This document shows, piece after piece, positions 1-11,945 of a stretch of 64,000 bases of DNA. Source of the stretch: Phoebastria nigripes (Eukaryota > Chordata > Aves > Procellariiformes > Diomedeidae); NCBI GenBank assembly GCA_035582835.1, contig JAYKAV010002928.1:482077-546076 (forward strand), given 5' to 3'. Every line of letters starts with the position of its first letter. Positions within the stretch are counted from its first letter, which is position 1. A model generated the notes under the pieces. The model searched no databases. It saw nothing but the letters and a program-made list of their open reading frames with translations, and was not told the DNA's origin. Made by a program: the position numbers and the translations under genes.

Positions 1-1217
1 AGAGCGTGTCTGCAGTGCGGTGACCCCTTGTCACTTAGAAAATGTCCATCAGCCAAACCCATCACCTCATCTCTCCTCTGCAATTCTGGTATTTCCACCA
101 AATCCCTAGCTCAGAAATAAATGCTTTTGCATTGAAAAGCTTTGGGAGGGCGTCAATTTCTGAGGAAATGCTTCTGGGCTTAGCCAAAACATATTGTGCT
201 TTGGTGCTGTTTTCAGATTTTTATTACTTTGAGGTAAATTAGATGCTTTCTTAGAAAAATATCCCATTTCCCAGTTCTCTTTATTGAGAAGTCTAATATT
301 GGTATCACATGGGCATGAGGGTACAGCTGAGATGTGACTGTTTCAGACTCTTTTTTTCCTCAGAAAATTTCTAGACACCTCCGTAACTGACCCCTCCCCC
401 CGCCACCTTTGCTAAACACTGCAGGAAAAATCAAACTTTTCTAAAAAATTCTTTCTGCTTTTACCTTTTCATGGTGGTCTCACCCCCTATCTCTGACAGG
501 GTGCTGCACGCACAGCGAAGGCTCCTGGTGCTTTCTCCTTTGTGCATCTAGAGGGTGGTGAGGGGCTTTGATCCAGAAGGGGCTGTTGCTGCCAGCGGGC
601 TTGAGTAGAGCGGGTGACTGTGGACCTTGGACTTTCCCAGTATCCTGGTTTATAAAGAGGAAATTGCTACATGTGCTTGGCTCCCTTATTGCCTTGGGCC
701 ATGGCCTTCATCTGTTTCATGTTCCTCCATCTCTTGTACAAGCATTACTTTGTGCTGCAGAACTGCACATACTTGTGGGATGGAGGCTCTTCAGATGATC
801 TCACCTTTTCTTAAACTCCATATTTTTCTCCCTGTCGTGTTCTGTGATCCCATCTTTGCACTCTCGTGGCCGTCAGGGCTAAGAAAACCTCCCACAGTTT
901 TGCTCATCACCTGTCGGGTGAATCCTGAGCCATTTCTNCCTTTTTATCATGACAGAGATCCTAATGGCATGAGATCCTTTACAGCGAGGGGACTGGTGTG
1001 CCCTGTGCCGTCCCCTGCAGGGGCACTCGTTTATCTGCCTCTGTTACCCNATTACCCATCTGAGAGTACTCTAACCAGTACTAACACGTTGACAGCCCCC
1101 CAGCCTGCGCCACCCAGCAGCACCTGCTCTTGTTCTCCTCCCTNCAGTAGCTAAGCCCACTCTTCTCTGCTCAAAACAGATATTTTGTTCACTACTTTCT
1201 TACCTTAATTTCCCCAG
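1..1217. other. NRG2 intron, left edge of window
   Basis: This is non-coding sequence ahead of the first exon-like segment. It carries C-rich tracts, a few Ns (for example 938) and chance reading frames only. No Ig-domain exon of NRG2 is visible here. The last 25 bases form a good pyrimidine-rich acceptor ending in AG at 1216-1217. Confidence 0.6.
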
Positions 1218-1283
1218 GAACAACGAAAGCACCACAAGTCTTACCAGCCTCAGAAACTAAAATAGTTGTTATGGAAGAAGAGT
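1218..1283 (+). CDS. candidate NRG2 cassette exon between Ig and EGF exons (66 nt, phase 1-1)
   Basis: The segment has a strong acceptor (TTCCCCAG just before it) and a strong donor (GTAAGT from 1284). It is 66 nt, a multiple of three. Only one of its three frames is open: two bases, then TTKAPQVLPASETKIVVMEEE minus its last residues in phase, then one base. That frame starts and ends in phase 1, exactly the phase of the 5' junction of the EGF exon at 15647, so it could be included or skipped without breaking NRG2. NRG1 has a spacer between its Ig and EGF domains that is alternatively used; I know no equivalent in NRG2, where the Ig exon normally joins the EGF exon directly. The peptide has Thr, Ser and Pro that could be O-glycosylated, then an acidic end. 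It may instead be a chance pseudo-exon. Conservation and RNA evidence are not available here. Confidence 0.4.
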
Positions 1284-4200
1284 GTAAGTACCTCTCCCCC
1301 CGCTCCCCCCATATAGCTTCTTTCCTCTTATTTGTTTTGTTTTTATGAGACATTTTGCATAAATGCTTTATTGCCTCCTGGAATCTTCTTTAATCGCTAC
1401 TTCTCTTTGATTTCTCCCAAAGCCACTGATCTTTCCCTAGATCTTTCAAAAAATATGATTTATATTGCTGGTGTCTATCTTAGAGAGGGAGAGGTTGATA
1501 ACTATTGCAATGGTAACTTGAAGAACATGCTACTTAAAATTGCAGCTGGATTTTAAGCATTCCCAGCTCTTCCGATTCGAAACACAGGTTTATTCATACT
1601 TGTAAGATGTGCTTGTTATGCCTTTGATTTAGCAGGTTTTTTTGTTGGTTTGTTTTTGGGTTTGGGTTTTTTTTTTAAGGATAGGTGAGAAAACAAAAAG
1701 AGGCTGTAGGAAATACAAGAAAAAGGACGTGAGTCTTCTAAGCATAAGTCATAAGAAAATTGCAGAACATACATCTGCACCCTGCCATCACATTTTTCCT
1801 TGAGTCTCCAGAAAGCAAGAACAGATTTCCCAAAATGTTTAATTTGATTTAATGTGGTGGAAGTGCTTTTTAGCATTCCCTCCTATTCAGTTGTCACAAA
1901 TGCAGTAGAAAATGGCCACACAAAAATACAAATCAAAGCACGTATACAAGTGTAGATCTAGAAGCCAGGTGCGTGGCCGTTGGTTCAGCTCTTTCTGGTG
2001 GAGGGCATTATTTCTGTGTCGGAGAGTCTCTCCCCGCCGGGGGACACCGCACCACCCAGGCAGCGTCAGCACGCTGGACAGCCCACCAGGATCCCATCCA
2101 AATGAGCAGGCACCCGGAGAGTGGAGGACCAGGCGGTTGTTTTGAGATCTGTGCTATATTTCCATTCCAGCTGCTCAGGCCCAGAACTGACAGTGCAGCT
2201 GGCCGCGCCTCTCTGTTGGCAATTCTGCTTTGCAGATTTTATGGGGATGTTTCCTCCTTGGAAAGCTCAATCTTTTATGATTTTAAAGGAAATCTGATTG
2301 CAGCCACAGCAGGGACTGGCCAGGTATCCTTTAAAAGCTTTTCTGATTAGAAAACTGCACTTAAAATTTGCTCTTGTGTTTGCTTAGCCTTCCACTGCAC
2401 TGGGGACATCATGCTGAGACGCAGCACCATTAATGCAATGACTATGCCATCCTTCCCCAGGATTTTTCCTTTGTGTTCACCAGCATAGATCCATGCTACA
2501 TATTTGCATTGCATTAGATATATGCTATTTTCACTAAAAGCCAAATTTCAACAATAGAAAGGAAACTGGCAAAATGCCGTGTGGCTTGCACAGAAGTTTC
2601 TCCTTTTGAAAAGCTTCTTTCCTCTGTGGGAACGTCATCCTTGACTGTCTGTTTTTTTCTTAATGATGTGAAGAGATGGTAAAATCTCCAGAGTTGAAGT
2701 TGTAATTGACTTTTTCCTTCACATTCCTTTTTTATGATCTCTCTCAATTGTTACCTAAATAACACATAGTCCCCCTAATTTTTATGGTTACTGATGATCT
2801 ATCGTAGAATTGCACATGTGTATAACATATGGGGAGGTAATGAAGATGTTGTGAGGTGTGATTATCTGGAAAGCTGACAAGTATCTCATTCTTGTAAAAT
2901 TCTTGCATTTCTTTTAAATATCTGTATTCAAAAGCTTGTCTGACACCTGTAGGTTGTCCCACCTCTCATTGTTTCACTGAAAGGTTGCAAATGATCCACT
3001 GGATTTTAAACACCGTGTTGAGAAAGCACCATGCAAACTTGGTGGTAGCTGCAGTTCCCTGGGAAAGGAGAGACTGCCTCACACAGGCAGCTTGGTCACA
3101 GCGCTTGGTCATTTCTGTTTGGCCCATGGTGCGAGGCAGGCATCTTACCAGGTAGGCTGGGCAAGGGTGTTAGACCCTACACCTCAAGAAGCTCACTGTG
3201 TTCTCCCCATAGCCCCGACAGTCCCTATGGGCAAGGGGATAAAACCCCATCACTCCGTGTAGCCCTACGTGCCTCACCCCCTGTAGCGCTGTTGCTCCTG
3301 GTGTATACGTTTTTAACTAGTGTTTTTCCTGAAGTTCCCAGTTCCTTCCTGTATGGTCTGGCCTTCCTTTCTACCCCTGCCTTGTGAAAAGGAGTGGGAT
3401 ATCACATATTTCCCCCTTGAAGCACTGTTAAAGCCTTTCTTACCACCTCTAAGTGTAGCTACTAGGAAATCCTGCCACATTCTGAGTCACCCCTACCTTC
3501 CTCCTCCTCTTCTCCATTGGCGACAGACCTCTGAGCACTGCTGCATCCTTGACACAAGACAGGTTTACACACCAGACAGCACTCAAAATGCAGCCCAGGT
3601 CTCCAAGGTGTTNTGTCTCCGTTCTTGCGTAACTTTTTTCTCTGGAAGCATATTTTTTGACCCACTGCTTTCCATCTCAGCACCTTCCCATGCCTAGCTG
3701 GCACCCTGACACAGAGTGCACGGAGGCAGATTGGTACCATAGGTTCTTGGAAACATCTGCATTGTTACGATGATGTGCATGGGATCTCTTCCCCAGCTGC
3801 TGTTCCACTTGCCTACATGCTGGCTGGAGCAGGACCTCTGGTTCCCTTTGACAGGGGCACTGTTTAGTATGGGCCTCACAGATCTCATGACAGTATGGAG
3901 AAACCCAAGGATCTCATGGTGTTTCTGGTGTAGAGACAACCCTGATACCAGTCTGGATCTGGGACAAAGACAGCACACTTGGGAGATCTGGGATCTGACA
4001 GCGCTGCCTTTTGAGAGCTGTCTGGATTCAAACCTGCCTTGCATCTTTGACCAGCCCATGTGGATGCAACCATCCACAGGGTGAGTACTGGGACCTGCCA
4101 CACAAAGAGTTGGGTTTTCTGATGCCCCCACTACATGGTATGTGCATGGCATGGGGTACCACTCAGCTTCATTCAGTGGTGTGGACACCTTCAGATGAGC

Positions 4201-7200
4201 TAGAGCCATTCAGCAGATGTAACAAGCTGGACCATGGAGTATGGTGAGTGCTAGCCTGGTCATAGGTGTGTAGTGTCGATCTTAACACCAGCTTTGGTCC
4301 ACATGGTCAAGCTAGACTCTGAGGGCCATATTCAGAAAGGAAATCTGGTGTCTGGGAAAGTCTTTCCATGACGCTGCATATTTTGACATGGTACCACAGT
4401 CTTACACCTTCCTCTCAGTATATGCTTTTTTCAGTTTGAGCATTGTGAGACTAGATCAGCCCTAGAGATGCTTTCTTCAGAAAGCACTGGGGCTCAAAAG
4501 AGAAGACATGCCTACTGCTCTTATCGAGAAGTCTTCCTATTGAGCCCAGTAAGCATGAGATAGTTGCAGCAGTCTTATCCATAGTGAAAAAGTCTTAAGT
4601 AAGACATGTTGTCTTGTGTTTGTCACAGGCTAAGATTGTGCAGTTGTGTGGTCATAGTGGCTCAGCTCGCAGGCAGGAACTTGCAGGGATGTGGTAACTT
4701 GATCATGTGCCCTGATGCAGAGAGAAAGGTCCTTTATGCTCATTTCAACATCCAGAGAACTCAAAATGGTAATGTGATCCTGTCACTGTGCAGCTTGAAG
4801 CAGCTAAACAAGGTTCAGGAGTCTGTGGCTACAGACCTGCTTGGTAAACAGAATAGGAATCAGTGTCAAAGTTTAGAAACATTTTGGTGGAGGCAAAAAT
4901 GGAAGAAGGTTCAGAGCAATCTGTAGAGCATTCTGAGATGGAAGGTTTATGCAGGACAAAGATAGTAAAATCTTATCAAAGTTTCATTTGTAAAAGGTAA
5001 GATAATGTTTGAAATCTCTGAAAAGGTCAGGTAATCCCTTTTGCTTGTTTTCTGCTGTTGAGTTCTCCTCTAGTGTATTTCCTTGACTTCAACAAACAGG
5101 TAAAGTCTTGAGGGCAAAAAGAGAATACAGGCTGGGTGGAGGAAGTGTGGTTTGGATACTGTCAGGATACGAGAGGATCTGCGAGTGATGGACAGATGCT
5201 CTAAACCAACCTGTGGATCATGGCAGCTGCTCACCTGGACTCTGCTCATGCCTTTTGTCTGGGACACTATCTAGCTAATCTGGTTGAGTGCCTTTACTTT
5301 ACTGGCCTATATAGGCTGGCAGCACTGGCTGGGCTGTCTAATCTCACTCTACGGGTGGTCTGCAGCAGGTTTGGGATCAGATGAGAAGATGAAAGAGGGA
5401 GAAAGAGCAGAAGAGGCAGTGCTGAGTTGTGCTGGGAACATGAGGATTGNGGGATAATGTGAATGAAAGCTGGGCTCTCTGGATTGATTTTTGGGGCCTT
5501 TATTTCAACTGCTGGGGATCACAAACCCTCCCTGAAGTCCCTTTAGAGATCCCTGTGGGAGGGTTCGTGAAACAGCCCTTCTTTCTCCAATTAAGTCTAA
5601 CTCTCCACACACCAGTTTGGGTCCACAGATTTCATAGCTGTCACCTTGGTGATGTCATTGGACTAAGTTTGTAGACTCGTTGGTTTAGACTCATTCAGGC
5701 TCTCCCTCTCCCATTAATACCTTCCCCAATGCTTAGCATGGCTGGGTGTTGGCATTGTTTTCCTTACTTTCTCTCTCCCAGGTGAGATAGGCCTGGTGGA
5801 CTTGCATGATTACAATGGCTCAGTGATGCCTTTACTGTGATGTGGTTTGTAAGTCACATCTGGTCACATCTAGTTGAATCGAAGCTTCAGCATATACCAC
5901 AGTAAGATGTGCCATGTAATTAAGGTTCAGCCAATCCCTTCAAACCTTGTCTCAAGTCCAGTCTGGCATGGCTTTTACTGGGTGGCCATGGCAGACCTGC
6001 ACATTAATTGGCTGGTCAATCGCTGGTCACTCCAGTCTGAAGGCACTGTGCTCTCCTGGAGCAATGCTACAAACATGAGCGTGGTGCTGTTGGTTTGGAG
6101 TTGAAGGTTGTCCAGCCAGCCCAGAGCATGGGTAGAACAGACAGAAGTCAGTCCACCAAGGGCCATGCAGACAGACCAGTTTTTAATATTAGACTAAAAA
6201 TAAGTCCTGGCGTGGCCTTTGCTCAGATAATTTAAAACCCACAACTGGAGGTGTGGTTGATAATTGAGCGGAGCCTGCACGCACGCAGGCATGGTACCTT
6301 GAGGTGTACGTGTTGGAGATCTCGCCGTCAGTCTGCGGAACTAGCTGTGTTGTGCCTGTCTGCTGTCAGGTCCCGGTTGTTGCTTATTTTGCACACTGTG
6401 TATTTTTTAAGTAGCTATCACATCTGCTACTCTAGATGCGATGTAAAGACAGGCCATTGTGACTCTAAAGGCAAAGATGGGCAGTATGGAGTGAAGCGTA
6501 GGGTGGAAGCTGATGTCCTCTGGAAGAACTGAGGCTGTAAGCCCAGCGTTCAGAGCAGGAGGCTGCGTACCAGGAGATCTGCTCTGTCTGACTCCATCGT
6601 GTGATCCTGGCATGTTGCTTTACTTCTTGGGCTTCAGCTGTCCCGCCTGCAAAGCACTCATGCTGGCACTGGCCCTGCAAGAGGCTTTTTAGGTTGTTGA
6701 ATAAATCCCCTCATTGAAGTATCATGTTGCTGCTCTTACAATTGATGATGGGGATTTGGGAAAATAAAATGCTGCAGTGCTAACACGTGCATTCTGGGAC
6801 CCGTGTAGCANAGAAAAGCATAGGAAGGTCTCCTTCATAAAGCTGGAGAGATCAGCCTGGAGGAGCAACTAGAAGCTTTATAATAACACAGGACTTTGGC
6901 CCTGCAATAGCTACCTGTCCTATGGAAACAGGCAATCCCTTGGCACTCAGAAACCTTTAAACTTGCTCCTCAGTGAAACACCTTAACAGCGCAGATGGGA
7001 GACATGGGGAGTGCTGCCTGTGTTGTTTTGATCAGCAATATCTGATGCTCTGAGATGAGTGTCCTGCAGTCTGGCATTTGTATTTTGGGATGAAGTTCTA
7101 GTCTGCAGCTATTGATCCTCATGATCCCCTCAGGAACTGGGAACGTAATTCCAGCAGGATGTATTTCAATAAAATGCAGGGGTAAATATTGTGTCATTTC

Positions 7201-9604
7201 CAAATGAATAAACACACAGGAGCAGAATTTTTATGAGCTCCAGAGACCCCAGTCCGTTGCCAGGCGAGCCCCAGTCTGCACAGGCCCTTCTGATTTAATG
7301 TACAGATAGCAGCAGAGAGCATCCAGCCTCTGTTCAGGTTTATTAAGAGAAGAGAGTGTCATACCAGATGTACAGAAATCTGCCACAGAGAGAATGGTTA
7401 GGATCAACAGCCCCTCAGTGTATTAATCAGTGTAAATCATGGATTTAGTGTGGCTCGCGCCAGGATTGCAGTGCTACAACTAAGGAATAGCTTGGCCGGA
7501 CACCTTCTCATCCATGTTCTTCTGACAAGCAGTTGGATGAACTCGGTTGAGAGGAACCCCAGCAATTCTGTGTTTTATCAGTAAGTACATGAGGCATATA
7601 CAGAGCAGGCAATTTGTATACACTTTCCAACCAGCTGAGTTCATCCGTCTAACTGAATGTCTAAATATTGAGAGAATAAAGTGTCTGTACTCTATGAACC
7701 CACCAGTCGAAGTTATTTATAAAAAAAAAAAGGAACAGAAAAACTATCGCTGTCTCCCTGCTCTCCTCGACAGTAGCTGTAGTTTGTGAAAGATTAACTA
7801 TAATTTATAGTCCAAGCTGCATTAATTAACTCTTTGCAGGGGGAGTATTTCACCAGATTTCTGAGAACAGGCTGGTGAGCTGTCTGCAAAGGTCAAATGA
7901 CATGCATGGTAGGAATTGTGTAAGAATCCCTGCACAATCATTAATGGCTTTTCTGTGTACATGGATTGTGTGAAGGGAAGTCCACATGGCAATGTCAGTG
8001 CTGGTCGCTCTCCTCTCTGTTGCCCTGCCATTGATGTTAGTCCCAAATAACCTAGGCGTGCGGTGGAAAACAGATGCTCTGAATGACTACAGTGCTCTGA
8101 ATCTCTCATGTGTTTATGCTGCACTGTCCTCACTGACTGGTACAGCAACAATAAAGCGTGGCTTCAGATCATTCACAATCACATCCGTCAAGAGGCAGCC
8201 CTCTTTTCCCCGTCCTCACCTCCTTATTCCCTTCTGCTTTATTCTCAGCCCTGGGACTGAGACCAGATGGATCTGACTTGCTGATGGGTGAGCTGCTCCA
8301 GGCCTTCTTCTACCTTGCAGGAGCTTTGTGACCAGTTTGCCTGTGTGTTTGCAGAGGCCCCTGTCTCAGGGGCACCTTGCTTATTCCCACTGGTCTAATT
8401 TCACCATTTCTTTTCTGTAGCTTGCCCCATGCACACTCCCTGTTTCCTGCTCTTAATTTGTTGAAGTACTTGGGGAGGGAGTTGGTACATGACTGCACAA
8501 ACCCCCTCATTGTCTCCCACTGCCTTCACACAAGTCCCTTTCCACCCAGATTGCAGCTGGCACCCAAAACTGTTCCCTTGCTTATTCAGATCTCCATTTA
8601 TCTCAGTAATTTTACAACTTTCCAAGTCATTTGGGATAGATGGAGTTCTGTTGGAGGCTGAATGAAGGACTTGTTCTACCACACCAGCAAACAGGGAGTA
8701 AAATCTGCCTGGTACCTTGTGGCATTTAAGGTAAAATAGCTGTGGGAAGTCATTTCTGCGTCACCAGGCACACCTGAGTGGTGTTTGGAGCAGAGGTGAA
8801 TGAACATGCATGACTGCAAATAAACTGTACGTGAGGCTCACTTTACCAACATCGGTCATCGAACTGCAGATGACTCAAGCAGATATTTGTTAAGGTATTT
8901 CCAGTGGCCCAGGCTGATGTTGGAATACAGCTAAACGTGGAGTAACTGAATGGAGTCACTTGTGAATCTGGGAATTATCCTGCTAGCATGGTGGAAACCC
9001 ACTGAAATCTCCTGTGGCCTCATGCTTCAAGGTGCTTGTCTGTGATCTGCAGCCACATGGTGTCAAAGGGGGCCACGTTTCAACCCAGGCACAATTAACA
9101 TTTTCTAAGCGAGACATTTTGCTTCCCTTTGCTTCCCAGAGCTGCTCTCTGAATTGGCAGGTCTCTCCATCCTTGCTCCCAAACTAGTTGCAGCTACTGC
9201 CCTCATGAACATGAAGTCCCAGCTGCAGCAACATCCCAGAGCAATCAGGCACCTTGGGAGGCTCTGGACTCCATGTTACCATGCAGGAGTGAGATTTCAG
9301 GGTTATAATAGATAAAGATCTGTATTCAGTACATCAAAACTCAAAATGAACATTAGGAATTACTATGAATGGAATAGAGAACAAACCAGGGTGACATAAA
9401 TATCGTGTGTGCAGGCTGGTCTCGCCGTCTCCAAAGGGAAAAACAGAACCAGAGATGGCACAAAAAAGGACTGCAGCCGGGTCAACCTCTGCATAAGAAG
9501 CTACTAAAGAGATCATTGCTTTCCAGCTAGGGAAGGAGATACTGGCTGTGCCTGTAAAGCCACAGGTAGCACAGGGGAAATGAGTGGGGATGATCACTAT
9601 TTTT

Positions 9605-9958
9605 TCTAATACAAGAGCCAGGAAGGGTCAGGTTTAAAAGAAGTAAATGGAGATGTGTCTTTGCACAGTGTGTACATTACACTGGAGCTCGTCACAAATA
9701 TTTTGGATGGTACAAGATTAGATGTGTTCAAACAGCAACTAGAAACGTTCATGGAAGAGAAATCCATCAAAGGCTATTAAATGTAAAGACATTGCGGCTG
9801 ACTTAGGTTGTCTCTGAGCTGCTCATCCTAGATGGCCAGAAGAAAATTATCATTGCATACTCGTGCTGATCTTCTTCCTTAAGCATTGCCTATTGGCCAC
9901 TGTCAGAGACAGGACAGGGCTTTGGTTTGACCAGTACTGCTCAGCTTGTAGTCTTATA
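9605..9958 (+). repeat. ancient CR1 LINE 3' fragment
   Basis: The sequence retains phrases of the old CR1 3' consensus in order: TTCATGGAAGAGAAATCCAT with CAAAGGCTATTAAAT after it, then TATTGGCCACTGTCAGAGAC, then GGGCTTTGGTTTGACC followed by AGTACTGC. These are the landmarks of old reptile and bird CR1 families. It is heavily mutated and lacks the young CR1 octamer tail. It is non-functional and marks an old insertion in the NRG2 intron. The left boundary is uncertain by tens of bases. Confidence 0.75.
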
Positions 9959-10598
9959 ACGGCCTGTATTTCATGACACTCTCTTCTCAACAGGGAACTG
10001 GGCTGACTGCCTCTTTTTGTAGCCTTTGCTACATCTCTGCTGCTGACAAATGGACCATAGTAATACGATTCTGTGATTCAGTTTTAAAACACTTTGTGCT
10101 TCTTTGGGAGAAAAGGCACAGTACTTGCAGAAAACAGGATTTAAAAGATAACAACATTAATAAGATGCTTCTAGGAGAACTGGTCAACCATGTATTTTTC
10201 TGACAGGCATGGCTCTGTTGACAGCTCTCTTTCTAGAAGGGCACAACATGCATGCCCCAAGCCTCATTCATGTCAGTTTCTTTTTTATTTGTTTAAAAGG
10301 AACAAAATTGTTTATATGGGATGAAAATCCCATGCAATCTCTAGCTGGTCAGCACTGTAATCCACTCTGGCATCACAACATCACACAGCACTGCATCTTC
10401 CTGTCCACCTTTTCTGGTGGAAAGGGTACCTTTTTATCTGAGGTGTTTTCTATGGGGAGGTTTCTGGGCTCTGTTTTTATTTCTCCCTCTCTGCTCCTCC
10501 CTTACTGTGGGAAGGCTTGCTCCAGAATCCTTTCCTGTGAGACTTTGCTAGATGCATCGTTTTGCTTGCTAGCAACTGGAACTGTTTTGCTGATTTGA

Positions 10599-11651
10599 GA
10601 CAGCCAGCATGGCTTCACCAAGAGCAAGTCCTGCCTGACTAACCTAGTGGCCTTCTACAATGGAGTGACTACATCAGTGGACATGGGAGGGGCTACAGAT
10701 GTCATCTATCTGGACCTCTGTAAGGCCTTTGACACAGTCCTCCACAACATCCTTCTCTTGAAACTGGAGAGGTATGGATTTGATGGGTGGACTGTCCGGT
10801 GGGTGAGGAATTGGTTGGATGGTCGCATCCAGAGGGTAGTGGTCAACGGCTCAATGTCCAGATGGAGGTCGNTGACGAGTNGNGTNCCGCAGGGGTCCAT
10901 ACTGGGACCAGTACTGTTTAATATCTTCATCAATGACATAGACGGTGGGATTGAGTGCACCCTCAGCAAGTTTGCGGACAACAGCAAGCTGAATGGTGCA
11001 GTCGACACGCCTGAGGGACAGGATGCCATCCAGAGGGACCTGGACAAGCTTGAGAAGTGTGTCCGTGTGAACCTCATGAGGTTCAACAAGGCCAAGTGCA
11101 GGGTCCTGCACCTGGGTCGGGGCAACCCCTGGTATCAATACAGGCTGGGGGATGAAGGGATTGAGAGCAGCCCCATGGAGAAGGACTTGGGGGTACTGGT
11201 GGATGAAAAGCTGGACATGAGCCGGCAATGTGCGCTCGCAGCCCAGAAGGCCAACCGTATCCTAGGCTGCATCGAAAGCAGCATGGCCAGCAGGTCGAGG
11301 GAGGTGATTCTGCCCCTCTCCTCTGCTCTGGTGAGACCCCACCTGCAGTACTGCGTCCAGCTCTGGAGCCCTCAGTACAGGAAAGACATGGACCTGTTGG
11401 AGCAGGTCCAGAGGAGGGCCACAAAAATGATCAGGGGGATGGAACACCTCTCCTATGCAGAAAGGCTGAAAAAGTTGGGGTTGTTCAGCCTGGAGAAGAG
11501 AAGGCTTCGGGGAGACCTTATTGCAGCCTGTCAGTACTTAAAGGGGGCTGATAAGAAAGATGGGGACAAACTTTTTAGCAGTGCCTGTTGCGACAGGACA
11601 AGGGGGAATGGCTTTAAACTAAAAGAGGGTAGATTTAGACTAGATAGAAGG
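10599..11651 (+). pseudogene. CR1 ORF2 reverse transcriptase, C-terminal part, defective
   Basis: This is the RT portion of the CR1 ORF2 protein, open from the truncation point to the N gap (about 350 codons). Conserved RT landmarks in order are [13 protein letters not shown] near the start, the block-[29 protein letters not shown], the catalytic-loop region, then the thumb and the C-terminal region ending [14 protein letters not shown]. The upstream endonuclease domain and ORF1 are absent. The active-site motif that should read F/Y-A-D-D reads FADN (codons GAC AAC near 10975), so one catalytic aspartate is lost. Ns near 10872-10886 obscure a few codons. With 5' truncation and the lost Asp the copy cannot move on its own. 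The 350-codon open frame probably reflects youth rather than selection. Confidence 0.9.
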
Positions 11652-11945
11652 NNNNNNNNNNNNNNNNNNNNNNNNNNNNNNNNNNNNNNNNNNNNNNNNN
11701 NNNNNNNNNNNNNNNNNNNNNNNNNNNNNNNNNNNNNNNNNNNNNNNNNNNNNNNNNNNNNNNNNNNNNNNNNNNNNNNNNNNNNNNNNNNNNNNNNNNN
11801 NNNNNNNNNNNNNNNNNNNNNNNNNNNNNNNNNNNNNNNNNNNNNNNNNNNNNNNNNNNNNNNNNNNNNNNNNNNNNNNNNNNNNNNNNNNNNNNNNNNN
11901 NNNNNNNNNNNNNNNNNNNNNNNNNNNNNNNNNNNNNNNNNNNNN
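11652..11945. other. assembly gap (294 Ns)
   Basis: This is a run of unknown bases inside the CR1 element. The flanking sequences match the neighbouring CR1 copy on both sides of a segment of about 113 bases (13849-13961), so the gap most likely hides ordinary CR1 sequence that was hard to resolve because a near-identical copy lies 2 kb away. Confidence 0.99.

Noticed and set aside
3694..4247. Overlapping frames on both strands (171 codons minus, 104 and 78 plus).
   Set aside because: Overlap on both strands reflects local lack of stops; no recognisable protein.
7986..8276. Plus-strand 96-codon frame starting with a signal-peptide-like hydrophobic run (MAMSVLVALLSVALPLMLV), with AATAAA nearby.
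   Set aside because: The AATAAA lies inside the frame, not after its stop; no promoter or family resemblance. A small secreted protein cannot be excluded but is not supported.
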